Source: Uranotaenia lowii
Taxonomy: Eukaryota; Arthropoda; Insecta; Diptera; Culicidae
NCBI RefSeq assembly: GCF_029784155.1
Contig: NC_073692.1
Span: 419,488,352-419,552,351 of the forward strand
DNA: 64,000 nucleotides
Direction: 5' to 3'
Below are positions 11,862 through 22,500 of this stretch, in pieces (the stretch's first letter is position 1; every line of letters begins with the position of its first letter). Both the position numbers and the translations under genes were made by a program. The notes below the pieces were generated by a model. That model was not told the DNA's origin and made no database searches. It saw only the letters and a program-made list of their open reading frames with translations.

Positions 11862-11990
11862 AAGGGTGGTACGGTTTGTTTGTTTGTTCAAGGGAAAACG
11901 CGTGTAAATCGGTGAAATCGTTTATTTAAAAAATCATATTAAATTTCTTTTTCAAGTTTAATTAGTATAAAATTCAGGAAAAATATTCAG

Positions 11991-13009
11991 TTAGGCTTCC
12001 GCTTTTCCTAATCCGAATTGCCGGGCCTTACGCTTAACCCCTGCCAACAGATTTTGTAAAGTCACCTTGTCCACCTTATTCGCCACAGAAAGCCAGTTTG
12101 CCTTGAACTGCTGCTCGTCCTTAGCAGTTTTTTGGTCTTCTTTAGGTTCCGCTTGACAATAGCCCAGTATTTCTCAATTGTGCAGAGCTCTGGCGTGTTG
12201 GGAGGGTTCTTGTCCTTGGGAACATCCTGTACGTTGTTGGCGGCGTACCACTCCATGGCCTTTTTACCGTAATGGCAAGATGCCAAATCCGGTCAAAACA
12301 GTACAGAACAACCGTGTTTCATCAGGAAAGGCAGCAGACGTTTATTCAAACACTCTTTCATGTAAATTTCTTGGTTGACAGTCCCGGAAGCTATAAAAAT
12401 GCTGATTTTCAAGCCACAGGTACAGATGGCTTGCCAAACCAGTAATTTCTTCGCGAACTTTGACAGTTTCATGTGCTTGAAAATATCTGCTACCTTTCCC
12501 CTTCATTTTGCCGTATAAAACTCCTGTCGCGGAAGCTGCTTGTAGTCGGCTTTGACGTAGGTTTCGTAGTCCATTACCTCGCAGTTAAACTTCGTCAGCA
12601 TCGTCGTATAAAGCCTCCGGGATCGCGCTTTGGCCGTCGTATTTTGTTTATCATCGCGATTTGGAGTCACTACCTTCTTGTTAGTCGATAGTCCGGTTCG
12701 TTTTTTGGCTCGATGCACGGTTGTAGACGATACACCCAGCTTATTTGCGGCATCTCGAAGAGTGAGGTTAGGGTTTCGCTTGAAACTACCGGCAACTCTT
12801 TTTGTCGTCTCAGCGGCTTCCGGTTTTCGATTTCCCTCCGATCCAGACTTCCTGGCTGTCGACAAACGTTCCCCAAACAATTTAATTACATTTATAACGG
12901 TTGATTTGGCAACTTTTAGCGATTTTGCCAGTTTTCCGTGCGAGAAGCTCGGATTTTCGCGATGCGTGAGCAAAATTTTGATACGCTGCTCTTCTTCCTT
13001 GGACGGCAT
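11991..13009 (-). pseudogene. DD37E transposase pseudogene (copy B)
   Basis: The start ATG is at 13009-13007 on the minus strand. An N-terminal HTH-type DNA-binding region (residues ~1-115) is followed by the catalytic core. The first catalytic segment reads MDYETYVKAD where copies A, C and D have an intact Asp-Asp-Glu, so the catalytic Asp next to Glu is Tyr. The frame then breaks near 12500. The second catalytic segment is preceded by a TGA replacing the conserved Trp (FWPDLASCHY). I count 37 residues between that Asp and the Glu of IEKYW, the DD37E spacing. Another frame change near 12140 precedes the C-terminus, whose natural stop is at 11993-11991. It is inactive by several independent lesions. 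Confidence 0.9.
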
Positions 13010-13496
13010 TTGGACAACTGAAGAGTGAATTCCAAAATCAAAATAGGAGCAACATTCTACACACACACACACACCATCAAGATGAGGGGTGTTCAGGTTT
13101 TGCCTTTCTAACAGAAAGGTTTGGTTATCGGTCGATTGGGGAGATCATTAATTATGGGTCTTAAGCATACCTTTATAGGTACCTATCGACTCAGCTCGAC
13201 GAGTTCTGTTGATGTCCGTGGATTTGTATGTGCCATTTTAAAAATGTCAAGAACGTTTTTGCGAAACTGGGCTGCACAATTAAAATGATTTCAGTCTCAA
13301 AAGAATGCATTTTTTTTCCTACACAACCGTTTCAAAAACGGGAAAAAAACAAAATAGTTGAAACCGTTTTCTTTACCAAATACATATCATACTTATTATG
13401 GCATAAAAAAAAAGTTGCTAGTGGCGCCTCGAAGCAGCAGCACCAGCAATCATTTATAAATTGGAGATAATCAAAATAAAAAAATAAATATATATT

Positions 13497-13571
13497 GACT
13501 CGAGAATTGAACCAAAACTCTTCAGATCTAAAGTTGCAAGCGCTATCCAATAAACCATCGGCACGCTTAAT
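13497..13571 (-). repeat. tRNA-like segment inside the nested insertion
   Basis: On the minus strand the order is GATGGTTTATTGGATAGCG (A-box-like), an anticodon-arm-like middle, then GGTTCAATTCTC (B-box-like). No flanking pairing supports a working tRNA. It is likely a tRNA-derived promoter-like part of the repeat. Confidence 0.4.
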
Positions 13572-13943
13572 AGAGAGCGGCTCAAACTCAAATAGGTAAA
13601 AGGCATTACTAAGACGCACCGTGGTCTGGGCAGTTTCTCAGTCTGCTGGGGCAAATACGGCAACAGTGTTTATATCTTACACTTCTTTGCTTTTCAATGC
13701 AGCAAATGGCGGATGGGCGTTTCCTTCAGAGTCCGCCATGCCTATAGACATTATAATTTCATTTATGAAATTATAGTGTTCAAAGCCATGCCGGGTGTCA
13801 ACAAAATGCAGAGCCGTAAAGGAAACTGCGATGGGGGGGGGAATTTATATGAAGATCTTATGACTCTCGTTTTTTTACCCGTGTTGAAGAATGAATTTAT
13901 GTTTTTTTTTTCATTTCTACATACTCATACATAATTTAGATTC

Positions 13944-14328
13944 AATTTCAGATGCAGAATTCAGATTCAGTTTTCAAATTCAGGATACAGGTTTAGGAAT
14001 CAGAATTCAGGATTCAGAATTCAGAATTCAAAATTCAGATTCAGAACTCATATTCAGATTCAGAATTCAGATTCAGAATTCAGATTAAGAATTCAGATTC
14101 AGAATTCAGATTCAGAATTCAGATTCAGAATTCAGATTCAGAATTTAGATTCAGAATTCAGATTCAGAATTCAGATTCAGAATTCAGATTCAGAATTCAG
14201 ATTCAGAATTCAGATTCAGAATTCAGATTCAGAATTCAGATTCAGAATTCAGATTCAGAATTCAGATTCAGAATTCAGATTCAGAATTCAGATTCAGAAT
14301 TCAGAATCAGAATTCAGATTCAGAATTT
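13944..14328 (+). repeat. shorter array of the 13-bp unit GAATTCAGATTCA
   Basis: The left part (13944-14040) is decayed. From about 14045 the 13-bp unit repeats some 20 times with few changes, for example TTAAGA near 14090 and ATTTAG near 14143. It ends abruptly at 14328 in a unique 480-bp spacer. Confidence 0.93.
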
Positions 14329-14808
14329 TTGTAAATTTATTTTCGGCATATCGGTGAAAAATTTAGATTCATGGAGAAAGAATATCAGAATTAAAAATTG
14401 ATGAAGCTGGATGTTGCGAGGTAAAGTTTGGTGTACGTTAATAAATTTTCCTTGCAAAAATGTTCTTTCGCTTTTTTCATCATCCGTAAAATTTCTCCTC
14501 ACTTTATCAATTTTCAATTCTGGAATTGTTTCTCCAAGAATACCAATTTTCACAGTTTTTGATAAATTTGCGATGACTTAAAGATCATTACGCATGAAAA
14601 CACGATTTTGTTTTGTGAAAACTTTTTTTCACAATTTTTCTGAAATTAAGTTTGCTGCATACTTTTAGGGGTAAAACCATACTACTAAAAGTTGTAAAAT
14701 CCGAAATCATAAAAAAAAAATTTTGGATGAAAGAAATTTCAATGTTGAAAACCGCGTGATGCAAAACAATCATATTCCAGCAAATGAAAATGAGATTTAC
14801 AAGATTAA

Positions 14809-16330
14809 GAATTCAGATTCAGAATTCAGATTCAGAATTCAGAATTCAGATTCAGAATTCAGATTCAGAATTCAGATTCAGAATTCAGATTCAGAATTCA
14901 GATTCAGAATTCAGATTCAGAATTCAGATTCAGAATTCAGATTCAGAATTCAGATTCAGAATTCAGATTCAGAATTCAGATTCAGAATTCAGATTCAGAA
15001 TTCAGATTCAGAATTCAGATTCAGAATTCAGATTCAGAATTCAGATTCAGAATTCAGATTCAGAACTCAGATTCAGAATTCAGATTCAGAATTCAGATTC
15101 AGAATTCAGATTCAGAATTCAGATTCAGAATTCAGATTCAGAATTCAGATTGAGAATTCAGATTCAGAATTCAGATTCAGAATTCAGATTCAGAATTCAG
15201 ATTCAGAATTCAGATTCAGAATTCAGATTCAGAATTCAGATTCAGAATTCAGATTCAGAATTCAGATTCAGAATTCAGATTCAGAATTCAGATTCAGAAT
15301 TCAGATTCAGAATTCAGATTCAGAATTCAGATTCAGAATTCAGATTCAGAATTCAGATTCAGAATTCAGATTCAGAATTCAGATTCAGAATTCAGATTCA
15401 GAATTCAGATTCAGAATTCAGATTCAGAATTCAGATTCAGAATTCAGATTCAGAATTCAGATTCAGAATTCAGATTCAGAATTCAGATTCAGAATTCAGA
15501 TTCAGAATTCAGATTCAGAATTCAGATTCAGAATTCAGATTCAGAATTCAGATTCAGAATTCAGATTCAGAATTCAGATTCAGAATTCAGATTCAGAATT
15601 CAGATTCAGAATTCAGATTCAGAATTCAGATTCAGAATTCAGATTCAGAATTCAGATTCAGAATTCAGATTCAGAATTCAGATTCAGAATTCAGATTCAG
15701 AATTCAGATTCAGAATTCAGATTCAGAATTCAGATTCAGAATTCAGATTCAGAATTCAGATTCAGAATTCAGATTCAGAATTCAGATTCAGAATTCAGAT
15801 TCAGAATTCAGATTCAGAATTCAGATTCAGAATTCAGATTCAGAATTCAGATTCAGAATTCAGATTCAGAATTCAGATTCAGAATTCAGATTCAGAATTC
15901 AGATTCAGGATTCAGATTCAGAATTCAGATTCAGAATTCAGATTCAGAATTCAGATTCAGAATTCAGATTCAGAATTCGGATTCAGAATTCAGATTCAGA
16001 ATTCAGATTCAGAATTCAGATTCAGAATTCAGATTCAGAATTCAGATTCAGAATTCAGATTCAGAATTCAGATTCAGAATTCAGATTCAGATTCAGAATT
16101 CAGATTCAGAATTCAGATTCAGAATTCAGATTCAGAATTCAAATTCAGAATTCAAATTCAGAATTCAGATTCAGAATTCAGATTCAGAATTCAGATTCAG
16201 AATTCAGATTCAGAATTCAGATTCAGAATTCAGATTCAGAATACAGATTTAGAATTCAAATTCAGAGTTCAAATTCAGAATTCAGATTGAGAATTCAGAT
16301 TTAGAATTCTGATTAAGAATTCGGATTAAA
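14809..16330 (+). repeat. 13-bp minisatellite GAATTCAGATTCA (about 117 units)
   Basis: Very homogeneous array with single-base variants, such as AACTC near 15065, TTGAG near 15150, AGGATT near 15907 and a short 6-bp unit near 16087, and a decayed right edge after 16138. The unit contains an EcoRI site (GAATTC) every 13 bp. Since 13 is not a multiple of 3, three units give a 39-nt period, and each forward frame reads the same 13-residue cycle NSDSEFRFRIQIQ without stops. This explains two ~500-codon open frames that I do not accept as genes. Confidence 0.97.
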
Positions 16331-16612
16331 GATCAACCTGGAATTTGAAATTGGAACTTATATTCAAATATTAGACTAAGTGTTGTAACTCAAAATTCAA
16401 ACTTTAGAATCAGAATAAGATTTCAGATTTAGTTTCCAGAATGAGATTAATCATTTAATAGTCATATTACTTTCCCCTCCTTTTGTGGGAATTTTTCCTC
16501 TATGCATGGTTGAGCTCTAAAAAAGGTATCATGCTAGGGCACGCGTCACGGCTATCCATCAATATTGTAGTTGGTTTTACTTATTCAGTAAAAAAAAGCA
16601 TAAAAAAACAGT

Positions 16613-16672
16613 AAGATTCGAACCGTGACCAGCAACGTGAAAGTTCTGGTTGCTACCACGGCACCATTTCAG
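16613..16672 (-). repeat. second tRNA-like segment inside the nested insertion
   Basis: On the minus strand GCCGTGGTAGCAACC, CTTTCAC (Glu-type anticodon loop) and GGTTCGAATCTTAC (B-box-like) occur in tRNA order. It is shorter than a tRNA and followed by a T run. It is a tRNA-derived relic rather than a gene. Confidence 0.4.
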
Positions 16673-17025
16673 CGTGTTATACATCTTGGAAATTCTACTG
16701 TTTAAATACCATTCTTGCCATACATAAAATGAGCTCCTGACATACCAGTTCGCTTTTCCCCAAAAAAACGTACCAGGCATCATTTTTTTATATTGAGATT
16801 GGAATTTTTCGTGTTTGAATATCTGAAATCATACTTATATGATTCAGAGGGAAGGAATCTATCATGTATATTCTATATTATTTTATATATTTCCAAATAT
16901 AATTTAAACTCTGTTAGAAAGGCTCCAATCCACTTTTAAGTGTATTAAATCGGGTTTTTTAAATGCAAAATTGAAAGAAATACGTCAAATTGATATTGAT
17001 CAAATTTTGACCGTACCACCCTTTA

Positions 17026-17389
17026 AACACAGCATCAAGATCGTAGATCATATCAAGGTTGAGAATTTAGCTGACAAGGTCATTATCAATATCTTGTAAA
17101 TGCGATATACATTGCGAACTCTATTCTCCGAAGCAGACATTCAATCCAGTAAAAAAAAGAATTAGTACGAAAATTTTTTGTTCACCATTTCTAAATGTAA
17201 AAATATTAAGAAATTTTTTTTCGAAAGAAATCTTTGGAGAAATCTGATGTCTGCGAGTCAGGTTTTAAATACAGACAAGAGAAAGCTTTATTTCAGAAGT
17301 ACACCTACTTCCGCGTTTCTGGCCCATGTACTACGTGACTTCGAAAAACGCAAGAATGACTCGTAAACTATTTAAACAGTGGTTTTTTT
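17026..17389. other. no feature seen
   Basis: Short AT-rich stretch between the DD37E element and the copia remains. Confidence 0.4.
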
Positions 17390-17600
17390 TAACTCTTCGT
17401 AGTGTTTAAACCACTCGAAGACCTCGCTCTTGTGCTTGAGCAGATGTGGTATAGTCGTCGATGAAGGTGACGAAATAACGTAATCCTTCAAACGTCGGCA
17501 TCTCCATGTGCCCACAAACGTCGGAGTGCACAAACTCGAGTAGGCTAACCAACCGAGGAAGCATTATTGGAGCTTGTTGGCTGTCTGTTTTCCTGCCATG
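17390..17600 (-). pseudogene. copia integrase core fragment
   Basis: Minus-strand translation contains FVHSDVCGHMEMPTFEG followed by LRYFVTFIDDYT. This is the typical start of a copia integrase catalytic core, with the first two catalytic-region Asp residues. The adjoining text continues only after a frame change (a HLLKHKSEVFEWFKHYEE-like stretch). Integrase would join retrotransposon cDNA to host DNA, but this piece is far too short and broken to act. Confidence 0.85.
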
Positions 17601-18163
17601 CCACTTTCGCAGACAGCTTGGTTTTCAATTTTTGACGGTAAATGACATCCAGCAAAAATAAAATCGCATTAAAACTCAAGTCATTGAAAACGATACTGCG
17701 AATCGTAACTAACGCAAGTAAAAAGTCGTAAAAATCGTTGAGCGAAGTCGGATTAAATGGATTAAATCGGATATGATAAAAGGTCCTCCATGTTCGCAGA
17801 TTTTTAAAACGATTTCGTTCTTTCTTTCTCTCGCGTGTGTCAAGTGAGAGAACAGCTTTGTTGTTCTCGCTGCGACCAGCAGTGCAACCAGATTGCTTAA
17901 AATCAGTTGGTGTATTTGCAAGAATTGTCCAATGACAGAAGCAGCGAATATTGTCACTAATAACAGTTCGCATGCGTTGAGAGCAAAACTTGTACTCTCT
18001 TGGATTCTTTCAGTATGTATGAAAAAGGTGTCGAATATCGTTCAATTCGTCTACTCTTATCGCTTCAGCCAGAAGTTGAAAAAATGTATTTATTTGCCTC
18101 CACTTTGGTAGGATCATTCTATAATGTATATGAAACGTATAACAAAGTTGTTGATAAGATGAC
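17601..18163. other. no recognisable coding sequence between copia fragments
   Basis: Frames here are short and mutually overlapping on both strands. The segment may be a later insertion or a decayed linker of the copia polyprotein. Confidence 0.35.
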
Positions 18164-18780
18164 CTAGCCTCTTATGCCATTTTTGTGTTGTCGTATGGCT
18201 TCAAAGCAGCGCTTTCCGACGAGACCGACCAGCCCACAGAAAATCAAAACAGTACAAGCTGTCAACGATTTTTCCTTCAGCAAAAACCTCCCGAGAATAC
18301 TCGAACCGAACTTGGTTGACCATAAAATCACCTTTTTCCCTTTCTCGGTAAATTTTCGAACGGAGTGTAAATTCTTTTCCAGTTCAGGTATAAAGAGATA
18401 GTTGTAGAGTATTATGGGTTTAATTGATTTACCTACTACGCTCTTCAATACAACTTTGCCAGTTTTTTTAGCACGAAGACTCTCGCCAGATTTAGCCGTT
18501 TCTATGATGACGGGCTCGGCAAGGTCTCTGACATTCTGGAGAAGTCCTTCATCCTGGACCATGTGCTGGGTGGCGCCAGAATCCACAACAAATCTGACCA
18601 TGCGCTCTTTTCGTCCGCTGGTAACCCCAGCAGTTGAACGTCGAGCTTCGACAGCCACCATAATTTTTCTACGTCCACCTTTACGTTGTGCTGGGCAACG
18701 TTTTTTGTAGTGCACACCCGAAGCGAATTGACTTCTCCGCCTTTCAAGCTTTCATCGCTGAGTTTGGTGCTGAATTTCTT
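18164..18780 (-). pseudogene. copia gag-end / protease fragment
   Basis: A 183-codon minus-strand frame (18715-18164) starts with HYKKRCPAQ, the right half of a CCHC zinc knuckle, and then has VVDSGATQHM, the copia-type aspartic protease active site (Asp-Ser-Gly) near residue 46. A downstream stretch resembles the usual protease-to-integrase linker. The left half of the knuckle is lost or frame-shifted (CysX2Cys not seen). The protease would cut the Gag-Pol polyprotein, but the frame ends before integrase. Confidence 0.85.
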
Positions 18781-19126
18781 GTTAAAAAGTCCCCTCGACT
18801 ATAGAATGCTTGCTCTGGTAGGTCTTCACCAAGATGTCCATGGCCTCTTTAACTATCGTACCCTGATTATGCGGTTTAGGACGATGTTGTTGACGGCCAT
18901 CACGATCTCGTCTAGTGCCTCGAAGTTCTCGTCTATGCGCTTCCGGAGTACTACCAGGCACCGTTCCTCCTCTGCGGGCTCCTTCATCGTAATGGCGCAG
19001 TCGTCTTCTTCGGGAGTTCGCACCATGGTGTGGATGAAGTTTTTGAGGTCCACTTCCATGCTGTGAAGGTCTCCTCTCGGCCGTAGAAGAGAAAGTCACG
19101 CATGCTACCCGCAGCAGCGTGAATGG

Positions 19127-19240
19127 TGATGGCATCGAGAGTACCCCTCTCGGAAGACGGCCTTCCCCGGGCTGGACATCTGACGGAGTCGAGAGTAACC
19201 CTCTCGGAAACCGACCATACCCGGGCTCGTTCCTTGGCTG
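19127..19240 (-). repeat. imperfect ~55-bp tandem duplication in gag region
   Basis: CGAGAGTACCCCTCTCGGAA...CCCCGGGCTGG and CGAGAGTAACCCTCTCGGAA...ACCCGGGCTCG follow each other, giving two imperfect copies. Confidence 0.6.
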
Positions 19241-19309
19241 CTGGTTCCTCCGGATTCCTAGTGGACTTCGCTTCCTTCTTCGGGACCTGGGCTTGGGACA
19301 TCTTGGCTG

Positions 19310-19432
19310 ACCACCTCGGACTTCGATTGATTCTTGGATGACCTCTTTGGACCTTGACTGACCTCTTTGCACCTTTGGATGACCTCGTGGGACCACTGGC
19401 TGACCTCTTTGGACCTCTAGCTGGCTGGAATG
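19310..19432 (-). repeat. tandem repeats of ~24 bp in the copia leader
   Basis: On the plus strand the word TGACCTCTTTGGACCT and close variants recur four to five times at about 24-bp spacing (GATGACCTC / CTGACCTC). The tract lies between the primer site and the gag start, so it belongs to the untranslated leader. Confidence 0.7.
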
Positions 19433-19519
19433 CTCCAGGACTCGCTAACCGCAAGTGTTCGAAGATTTTTTATAGAGAGTACCCCTCTCACGTAATCTTT
19501 TTTTCCTCACCAGACGTGT

Positions 19520-19531
19520 CTGGGCCCATAA
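19520..19531 (-). other. half-tRNA(iMet)-type primer-binding site of the copia element
   Basis: The plus-strand word CTGGGCCCATAA equals the anticodon arm of insect initiator tRNA-Met. On the element's own strand it is the complementary primer site TTATGGGCCCAG, just inside the LTR edge at 19534. Copia is known to prime from this internal tRNA half rather than the 3' end. Confidence 0.7.
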
Positions 19532-19534
19532 ACT

Positions 19535-22500
19535 GTTGAATCCAATGATTTAGCAACAGGGATATGGTTTGGAAATGAGATACCTTTTATTCATTTCTGT
19601 TTGTCAAGTCCTTATTAGCTTACTTAGACCTATAGCTGTTACAATCTTGTCGATTATCCTAAGCGATCCTCAACTCCGAATCATTTCTTAAATACTATCA
19701 TATTTTGGGCTAACCACCCAGAATAAACGCCAACACTGAACGGTAACTCATAACCACAAGCTGTGTTGGCTGAGTTTAGCGTTCATGCTTTCAACATTTG
19801 TATTGTTGTCATCATCATTGATCGTCATCAACTGTCAACCGCTATAATTCTCAATATGCGAATTGACGAAAGAGAACGAAACCAAAACAATCGGTTCTGG
19901 TTTTCTTCAAACGTGACCGCGAAGGATCGGGTTTGGGAAAAACCGTGAGTATCAACATAGGTAGGACTTTATGAAAAGAAAAATAAAGAACAGCACGTAG
20001 AATTACCCATCAATAGGGTGAGTAAGCCTACTTCGGTCCTAGAGCCTAGAACCAACTAAATTGCCGAAAATTGGAGATAGCTCATTCTGTTACATAGAAT
20101 TAAGATAATCCTTTGCAAATAATGAATTTTTATTCTTCCTTCATCGTATCATATTTTGCATGCATTTTCTCTTCAGTGTTAAAACAAGCTGTTCAATTTG
20201 TGGGATGCCTTTTGAGAAATCAAAGAGATTCAGAATAAATCACGTTATTTAATAGTCTAATCCCTAGTTGAAAAATGAAACTACCATCGCTGTGATTTAT
20301 TTCATTAACACAACCTATTTTTTTTCTAAAATAAAAGAAATATATTGGAAAACCCAGAAAATTGTTACTCTCGAACATGATGTTTAAATTTTGAAAATAA
20401 CAGAAATATTTTTTATAATAACCAGTCAATTTAAGTGCAAGTTTTCATAAGGGCATCATTTAGGACCTATTTTGAACACTTCTTATTTATCAACTTAAAT
20501 ACTACAAAAAACACAAAAGAAAAGTTCCAGCTATCGTGCTGCTGACAAAAATGCTGATGAGGAAAATGCTGAAGATACAAATTCCAGAAGCGATAAAAAT
20601 CCATTATAATAATTCAAAGTGTTTTTTTATTTAAAATTCATTTTTTTTAAGTTTGTTGATGTTTTTACTAGAATCATTTTACGGACATTTTGAATCTAGG
20701 CCCGAAGAAAGGTACCAGTCCAGTAGCAAAGCAGAAACAGTAGGTTCAAAGTGGGATGTTTTGATCATCTTTGTGAATCTATCAATTACAGCAAAACGAA
20801 GGTTAATAATTCCCATTGAAACTAACTGCGAATGGGGTTTCAGAAAAAACACTAAAGTCTCATTCTTTTATCAGTTAAAAATGCATTTATATAAATAACC
20901 GCTCGAAGATTAAGAAGAAGAAGGGCAACTAACCCTAGCATATTTTATTGTTTAATCGATGATTTCGGTTCGATATTAGAACCTTTTAGCTTTGAAGTTG
21001 TTTTTTTTTCAACTAGCTGTTCATAAATTTTCTATATTCTCTTTGTTCTTCTTAAAGATTGTGATGAACTTTATGAAATGCAGTGAATTAAACTCAGAAA
21101 ACTTGATCATGATATTTTGTTTTTAACATAGAAATCCGTGCGGTTTTCCTTATTTAACTATTTAAATTATTGAAAACATACAATTTCTATTTTATTCAAG
21201 ATAGATACTAGCACAAAACACATTCGATCATCCGAATCAACATTTTCCATTCTTTCGTTAAATTCTCATCAAGTTGACCAGTCAATTTTGTGTGGGCTCT
21301 ATTTTCATTCCACTCCATCATAGAAAGCTCCATTCTAGAAGCTCCCCTATTTCCAGTGCACAAAATCTCTACCAATCTTTCTTGTCATCGCCGGTCAGAA
21401 TCAACTTTAATCTGTATTAAATTACTGCTGCTACATTTCAGTCTAGCACAGAACAGCTCACTGGAGAATCGTCCTAATCCTTGGTAAGGGAAATCTCTGG
21501 AAGGAAAAATTAATTCCAACTACCGATCTGCCGAAGCTTCATTGTTGATAGTACTTGTACACAGTGTCGAGATTTCCTTCTTCTGCCCTCGCTCGTTTGC
21601 TTATTCTATCGACAGTCTGAGATGAAACTGTATCCTTTATGTCAGACAATATTATTTTCCTCAATGACGAAGTATTAGTGTGACAATGGCTGGGAAGCAA
21701 GAAACCTAGGCCGAACAAATGATGGAGCATGTTTTCATCAGCCCTGTCTTCGAATTCAGAGTTGCAGAGTTGTATTGGAAACTTTAAGCTGCAAAAGCTC
21801 TATTGAACTTAAGACGAACGAAAGGATGCTCCACTGGTTGGCCGTTTGTGGCCACTTTGGTCTGATTTCAGCATCATTCGGTAAAAACTCGACGCAGAGG
21901 GCAAGAAGATGTTCTCGGTAGGACGTTTGTTGTGACCAAAAGCGGTAGACGACAATCCTTTTCGGAGTCTGTGGCTCTCTCTCTCTTCCTGGACCAGCAT
22001 ATGATGAATGGCGCTAGAAATGGGAAATTCTTAAAGACTTTGATGCCGGTTTGGTCAAGTTCAGATGTGGTACTGAGAATTCCGAAGCAAAATGGTATGG
22101 AATTCGAAAGTGCATACAGACTCATTGCCGTTATGCTGGAAAGTAGCAAGATAGCTAGTTTAAAAATAACGGAATTAAAAATTGTCGTTTAAATTTAAAA
22201 AAATAGTGTGTTCTCTTCTCTAATCGTTAGATGGAAGTAAACGTTGAAAACTTTCTGTTAAAAATATAATTCGGTTTTGTGAAGCAATTTGGGTCATTTA
22301 TTTTTGAGATTTTTTTAAAAAAATTTATAGTTTTTAGAATAATTCGTGATTTTTTTTTGTATTTTTTTTATATTTATCTGTTTTTGATTTATTTCTTTAT
22401 AATATGTTTTCTTTCTTGAATTTCTTATCGGATATTCCATTTCACGTTTTTTTCTTTCACGAAAACCATCTTTTGAAAGTATCGCTTCTTTTAAGTTCCT

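Larger units (their letters stand above)
13102..16952. mobile_element. nested 3.85 kb non-coding insertion in DD37E copy B
   Basis: The target GGTTTT is present on both sides (13096-13101 and 16953-16958), and the joined flanks rebuild the leader seen in copy D, so the insertion ends are well defined. The left end begins GCCTTTCTAACAGAAAGG. Near the right end, 16913-16924 holds the reverse complement of GCCTTTCTAACAG, followed by about 28 bp that includes a small hairpin CACTTTTAAGTG. The interior holds two tRNA-like segments and two arrays of a 13-bp unit, but no transposase or reverse transcriptase. From memory such CCTTTCT-ended repeats are common in mosquitoes. I cannot assign a superfamily. 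Confidence 0.75.
11862..17023 (-). mobile_element. DD37E-type transposon copy B, interrupted by a 3.85 kb insertion
   Basis: The outer ends match as inverted repeats: AAGGGTGGTACGGT at 11862 and, reverse-complemented, AAGGGTGGTACGGTCAAAAT ending at 17023. Both are flanked by TA (11860-11861 and 17024-17025). The transposase relic lies at 11991-13009 on the minus strand. Its 5' leader contains a CA run (near 13060) and the word AACACCCCTCAT, both shared with copy D at 63125. The leader is split at 13101/13102 by a foreign insertion ending at 16952. Without that insertion the element would be about 1.3 kb, normal for this type. Confidence 0.88.
18780..19460 (-). pseudogene. copia gag-like region, frame-broken
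   Basis: A likely gag start (MSQAQVPKKEAKS) is near 19300 on the minus strand. A Trp-Lys-Trp motif (FTAWKW) typical of copia Gag N-terminal regions follows near 19060. The sequence continues in another frame as LKNFIHTMVRTPEEDD and stops near 18853, and a third frame carries a short KTYQSKHSIVEG stretch near 18790. Gag forms the retrotransposon particle. At least two frame changes make this a pseudogene. Confidence 0.65.
17390..19534 (-). mobile_element. remains of a Ty1/copia-type LTR retrotransposon
   Basis: On the minus strand the order is primer-binding site (19531-19520), leader repeats, gag-like fragments, a zinc-knuckle remnant with the aspartic-protease motif, and an integrase fragment, which is copia order. 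A probable LTR edge TGTTGAATCC starts at 19534 on the plus strand; the far end of that LTR and the second LTR could not be placed. Between protease and integrase, 17640-18110 shows no copia similarity, so part may be foreign or too decayed. Reverse transcriptase and RNase H are absent. Confidence 0.8.

Noticed and set aside
14723..16304. Two ~500-codon frames with a NSDSEFRFRIQIQ cycle
   Set aside because: They are produced by a 13-bp minisatellite read in different frames; no flanking coding sequence or start context.
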